This document shows positions 30,121-32,481 of a stretch of DNA of 32,481 bases, one piece after another. The DNA is from Candidatus Aquivivens invisus (GTDB lineage Bacteria > Omnitrophota > Gorgyraeia > Aquiviventales > Aquiviventaceae): contig MHGA01000027.1 of NCBI GenBank assembly GCA_001804415.1, positions 62,535 to 95,015 on the forward strand, written 5' to 3'. The notes under the pieces are model-generated. The model worked only from the letters and a program-made list of their open reading frames with translations. It was not told where the DNA came from and made no database searches. Position 1 is the first letter of the stretch; every line of letters starts with the position of its first letter. Position numbers and translations under genes: made by a program.

Positions 30121-30848
30121 GCCCCCATCCGTGTTCCGAAACCCCTCAAGCGCCGGGTTCCATGCGACGTGGACTGCCTCTGTTGACCGTACCAAAGTTG
30201 CTCAATTTCGTCAAGCAGCACTCGTGCCAGAGCAGGCTTGGAGATGCGCCCCAGCTCCCTCGCCTGCCCGGACGGGTGCAGGATCATGGCGTCAACCCTG
30301 TGTCGGCCAAATGGCGGGCCCGACCCATTAAGGCGTTGCCCAACGATCAGGTCGAGTCGCTTCGCGGTCAACTTCCGACCCGCCCGTTCACGTACCTGTT
30401 CGGCTTCAAGCGCAAACCCGACGATGAGCTGCCCCCGGCGCCTGGGAAGGCCCGCGACAATGTCCGGAGTCGCTTGAAGCCGCAGCGCCACCCGCCCTCG
30501 GCGCGCCAGCTTCGTCGCGCCGATTGGAACCGGACGAAAGTCGCACACCGCCGCGGCCATGATGAGGACATCCGCACGGGGCAGCGCGTGACGGAGCGCC
30601 CGCTGCATCTGCGCGGCACGTTCCACCTGGATGGTGGTCGCGCGGGCGAGAGGCGCCCGGTCCGTCGGGCCGCTGACCACCGTCACCCGATGGCCCCGCC
30701 GCACGGCTTCCCGCGCCAGGCACTCCCCCAGAAAGCCGGTCGAATAGTTCGACAGAAACCGCACCGCATCGATCGGCTCTCGGGTTGGTCCTGAGCTGAT
30801 GAGCATCCGAAGGCTGCGGTGAGATGCCCGGCGCAGCGAGGAGCTCAT
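30117..30848 (-). CDS. coaB: Phosphopantothenate-cysteine ligase (CoaB domain, stand-alone)
   Basis: The 243-residue protein corresponds to the C-terminal half of the usual CoaBC fusion. It shows [37 protein letters not shown] at the N-terminus, the [10 protein letters not shown] motif for the acyl-intermediate site, and a LVGFALEAE-like [10 protein letters not shown] with [18 protein letters not shown]. It couples 4'-phosphopantothenate to cysteine in coenzyme A synthesis. It starts 5 bp after the coaC stop, so the two steps are made from one mRNA as separate chains. It overlaps the pseudopilin start, an unusual functional neighbour. Confidence 0.92.
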   Translation of the reverse strand: MSSSLRRASHRSLRMLISSGPTREPIDAVRFLSNYSTGFLGECLAREAVRRGHRVTVVSGPTDRAPLARATTIQVERAAQMQRALRHALPRADVLIMAAAVCDFRPVPIGATKLARRGRVALRLQATPDIVAGLPRRRGQLIVGFALEAEQVRERAGRKLTAKRLDLIVGQRLNGSGPPFGRHRVDAMILHPSGQARELGRISKPALARVLLDEIEQLWYGQQRQSTSHGTRRLRGFGTRMGA

Positions 30849-30853
30849 ACCGA

Positions 30854-31468
30854 CTATCTCCGTCGCTTGGGGGCGCGGGAGGGCCGGCGTGTGGCCTTGG
30901 CCTGTGAGGAGCGCGCGGGTGGGGATGACTGACGTCCTGGCGCGGCCAGCTGCAGCGCGGCTTTCACGATCTCGTCGACCTCAGCCAAGTGGCCGATCGC
31001 TTCATACCCGCACGCCAGGCTTCCGACGGCCGGGCCGATGAAGCGGTGCCCCAGCTTTCGCAAGGCCCTGATATTATCCTGGACGGTCGGATGATGGTAC
31101 ATGTGGACGTTCATGGCGGGTGCGAGCAACAGCGGGGCCTTCGTCGCCAGGACAAGGCACGTCAACAGGTCATCCGCGATGCCGTGGGCGAGCTTGCCGA
31201 TGAGATTCGCCGTCGCGGGCGCGATGAGAACCAGCTTGGCCTGGTCAGCCAGCCTCGTGTGGACGACATGGGGGTCGCGGCCGCTGAACAAATCCGTATA
31301 GACCGGCCGCTCCGACAGGACCTCAAGGGTCAGTGGCGCGATGAATTCCCGCGCCTCTTTGGTCATCACGCACGTCACGGCGCAGTCCTGCTCTCGCAAC
31401 CGCCGCACGAGATCGGCGGCCTTGTAGGCGCCGATCGAGCCCGTCACCCCGAGCACAATCTCAATCAT
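30854..31468 (-). CDS. coaC: Phosphopantothenoylcysteine decarboxylase (CoaC domain, stand-alone)
   Basis: From the ATG at 31468 the protein has 204 residues: MIEIVLGVTGSIGAYKAADLVRRL (flavin-binding start), catalytic-type His70 in VVHTRLADQAKLVLIAPATANLIGKLAHGIADDLLT, the substrate clamp APAMNVHMYHHPTVQDN and ACGYEAIGHLAEVDEI. It decarboxylates phosphopantothenoylcysteine using FMN. A basic tail (TRRPSRAPKRRR) replaces the linker that joins CoaC to CoaB in fused enzymes. The ORF-track start (31498) lies inside a repeat element, and no Shine-Dalgarno precedes 31468. Confidence 0.92.
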   Translation of the reverse strand: MIEIVLGVTGSIGAYKAADLVRRLREQDCAVTCVMTKEAREFIAPLTLEVLSERPVYTDLFSGRDPHVVHTRLADQAKLVLIAPATANLIGKLAHGIADDLLTCLVLATKAPLLLAPAMNVHMYHHPTVQDNIRALRKLGHRFIGPAVGSLACGYEAIGHLAEVDEIVKAALQLAAPGRQSSPPARSSQAKATRRPSRAPKRRR

Positions 31469-31469
31469 T

Positions 31470-31551
31470 GATTTCACAGATTTCAAGAATGATTTCACGG
31501 ATTGTCTTATTTTTCATCTGTGCAATCTCCTGTTCAAATCTGTGTAATCTT
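31470..31551 (-). repeat. Inverted-array element of GATNNNNNN units between rpoZ and coaC
   Basis: Plus strand GATTTCACA, GATTTCAAGAAT, GATTTCACG, GATT (31470-31504) faces ATCTGTGCA, ATCTCCTGTTCAA, ATCTGTGTA, ATCT across a T-rich spacer. The arms are complementary copy by copy (TTCACAGAT with ATCTGTGNA). The period is 9, with longer third units. It starts 2 bp before the coaC ATG and ends at the rpoZ stop. Confidence 0.8.
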
Positions 31552-31795
31552 ATTTTCCCGCTTTGGCGGTTCGCTTCTTGCCCTTCGCCTTCGCCGGGGG
31601 CTCTTCGTCGTCCCGATAGAAGATCTTCCCCTGGCGGATCTCCTCGAGCGCAATGGAGGTCACCTTCTTGGCATCAATCTCCACGAATTTCGGCGCGCCC
31701 TCCGCGAGCCCCTTGGCCCGCTTGGAGGCGATCACCACCAGCTTGTACATGCTCTGGCACTGCCGCATCAACTCATCAATGGGTACGCTTGGCAT
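31550..31795 (-). CDS. rpoZ: RNA polymerase omega subunit
   Basis: The 81-residue protein contains MYKLVVIASKRAKGLAEG followed by KKVTSIALEEIRQGKIFYRDDEE, the conserved omega core, and a Lys/Ala-rich tail. It assists beta' folding. The GGGGAGGGAAG-ATG site is good. Its start overlaps the gmk 3' end by 20 bp, the common gmk-rpoZ pairing followed by coaBC. Confidence 0.95.
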   Translation of the reverse strand: MPSVPIDELMRQCQSMYKLVVIASKRAKGLAEGAPKFVEIDAKKVTSIALEEIRQGKIFYRDDEEPPAKAKGKKRTAKAGK

Positions 31796-32381
31796 CTTCC
31801 CTCCCCGAGTCGGTCTTCAGACGTTCCGCCGTCACAATGGCTTTGAGGTGATCGACTGCGGCGCGCAGTCGGTGGTTGATGACCACATAATCATACCACG
31901 CCGCGCAGGCCACTTCACGCTCCGCCGCGTGCAGCCGTTGTCGAACGGCTTCGGGCGTTTCGGTACGGCGCTTCAGCAGCCGCTGCCTCAAGTGGTCAAA
32001 CGAGGGAGGCCGCAGGAAGATCAGCGCCGCCTGCCGACCGAAGCGCCGACGAATCTGCCGAGCGCCCTGCACATCGAGACTCAAGATCACGTCTTCGCCG
32101 AGCGCCAGAACCCGACGGACCGGTGTCTCGGGCGTGCCGTAGTACGCGCGGTGGACCCTGGCCCATTCCGCCAGCGCCCCCTGGCGGCGCAGCCGGGTGA
32201 ATTGTTCCTTCGAGACGAACTGATAGTGCGCGCCGTGCCGCTCTGAGGCGCGGCGGGGCCGCGTCGTGACGGAAACGGACCGGTGTAGCCTCGGTACGCG
32301 CCGCAACAACTCGCGGATGACCGTCGTCTTGCCTCCCCCCGAGGGGCCTGAGATGACAAACAGTTTTCCCCGACGACGCAT
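31776..32381 (-). CDS. gmk: Guanylate kinase
   Basis: The 201-residue kinase has the P-loop ISGPSGGGKTT (residues 9-19), the GMP-binding region SVSVTTRPRRASERHGAHYQFVSKEQF and the lid/hinge segment with RRFGRQAALIFLRPPSFDHLRQRLLKRRTE. It phosphorylates GMP to GDP. The start is ATG at 32381. The bases before it belong to a TTACACA heptamer array, so no Shine-Dalgarno is visible. It is the first gene of the gmk-rpoZ-coaC-coaB set in the window. Confidence 0.96.
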   Translation of the reverse strand: MRRRGKLFVISGPSGGGKTTVIRELLRRVPRLHRSVSVTTRPRRASERHGAHYQFVSKEQFTRLRRQGALAEWARVHRAYYGTPETPVRRVLALGEDVILSLDVQGARQIRRRFGRQAALIFLRPPSFDHLRQRLLKRRTETPEAVRQRLHAAEREVACAAWYDYVVINHRLRAAVDHLKAIVTAERLKTDSGREDAKRTH

Positions 32382-32421
32382 GTTCTTGTGTAATGTTCAA
32401 TGTGTAAAGTGTAAGGGTAAA
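32380..32421 (-). repeat. Six-unit heptamer array upstream of gmk
   Basis: Plus-strand units are ATGTTCT, TGTGTAA, TGTTCAA, TGTGTAA, AGTGTAA and GGGTAAA. The array begins at the gmk start codon. An inverted partner arm is not obvious. The following 60 bases to the window edge hold a small inverted repeat (TAAAGT-CGT-ACTTTA, 32417-32431) and no supported gene. Confidence 0.8.
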
Positions 32422-32481
32422 GTCGTACTTTAGCCACCTACAGGTGACATGGGTTTCTCAAGTAAGTGCATGAGCTGTTGG

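Noticed and set aside
32449-32481. Possible plus-strand start MGFSSKCMSCW at the right edge
   Set aside because: Only 11 codons are visible before the window ends. A GGTG lies upstream but that is not enough to support a gene.

Overview
The window reads as a contiguous piece of a GC-rich bacterial chromosome on which every convincing gene lies on the minus strand. Gene content, including a pseudopilin with the N-terminal style common in PVC bacteria, separate coaB and coaC genes, and a DUF4912-GH57-glgA glycogen cluster, suggests an uncultivated lineage such as Omnitrophota. This assignment is tentative because no 16S rRNA gene is present. There is no transposase, phage gene or CRISPR array.

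Layout from the right edge, in the direction of transcription. (1) 32.4-29.65 kb: gmk, rpoZ, coaC, coaB and a type IV pseudopilin. (2) 29.54-22.92 kb: tRNA-Cys, tRNA-Leu and tRNA-Val, then thrS, infC (AUC start codon), rpmI, rplT, pheS and pheT. ThrRS lacks the TGS domain and PheT lacks the EMAP-like tRNA-binding domain. (3) 22.9-21.3 kb: a 6S RNA gene with its own promoter and terminator, followed by rarA. (4) 21.35-14.07 kb: a sulfur-assimilation operon, cysH (APS reductase), sat, a TauBC/SsuBC-type ABC transporter, a JAMM protease (Mec-like), a TusA-like protein, O-acetylserine/phosphoserine-type cysteine synthase, a threonine-synthase-like enzyme, a CysO-like sulfur carrier and a NIL-domain protein. 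The carrier ends in GG plus six residues, so the protease probably has to expose the diglycine before thiocarboxylation. (5) 14.06-3.9 kb: a CsoR-controlled copper operon, csoR, a secreted Cys-rich protein, cusC, cusB, cusA, a SO_0444/ArsP-type permease and a His-rich secreted protein, followed by DUF2231 and a Ca2+/cation antiporter-like protein. (6) 3.9-0 kb: a glycogen cluster of DUF4912, GH57 branching enzyme and glgA (cut by the window edge).

A second layer runs through all of these operons: short tandem repeats of 7 bp (in places 8 or about 9 bp). At several sites four copies are followed by a spacer and then four copies in inverted orientation, giving long imperfect hairpins at gene junctions. 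Others lie in frame inside pheT, cusB and the 3' end of cusC. They resemble the STRR heptamer repeats known from filamentous cyanobacteria. Together with the CysO/JAMM sulfur operon they are the most interesting content of the window.

Start codons were reassigned wherever the longest ORF ran upstream through repeats, tRNA genes or a neighbouring gene. No stretch longer than 300 bases is without a feature.
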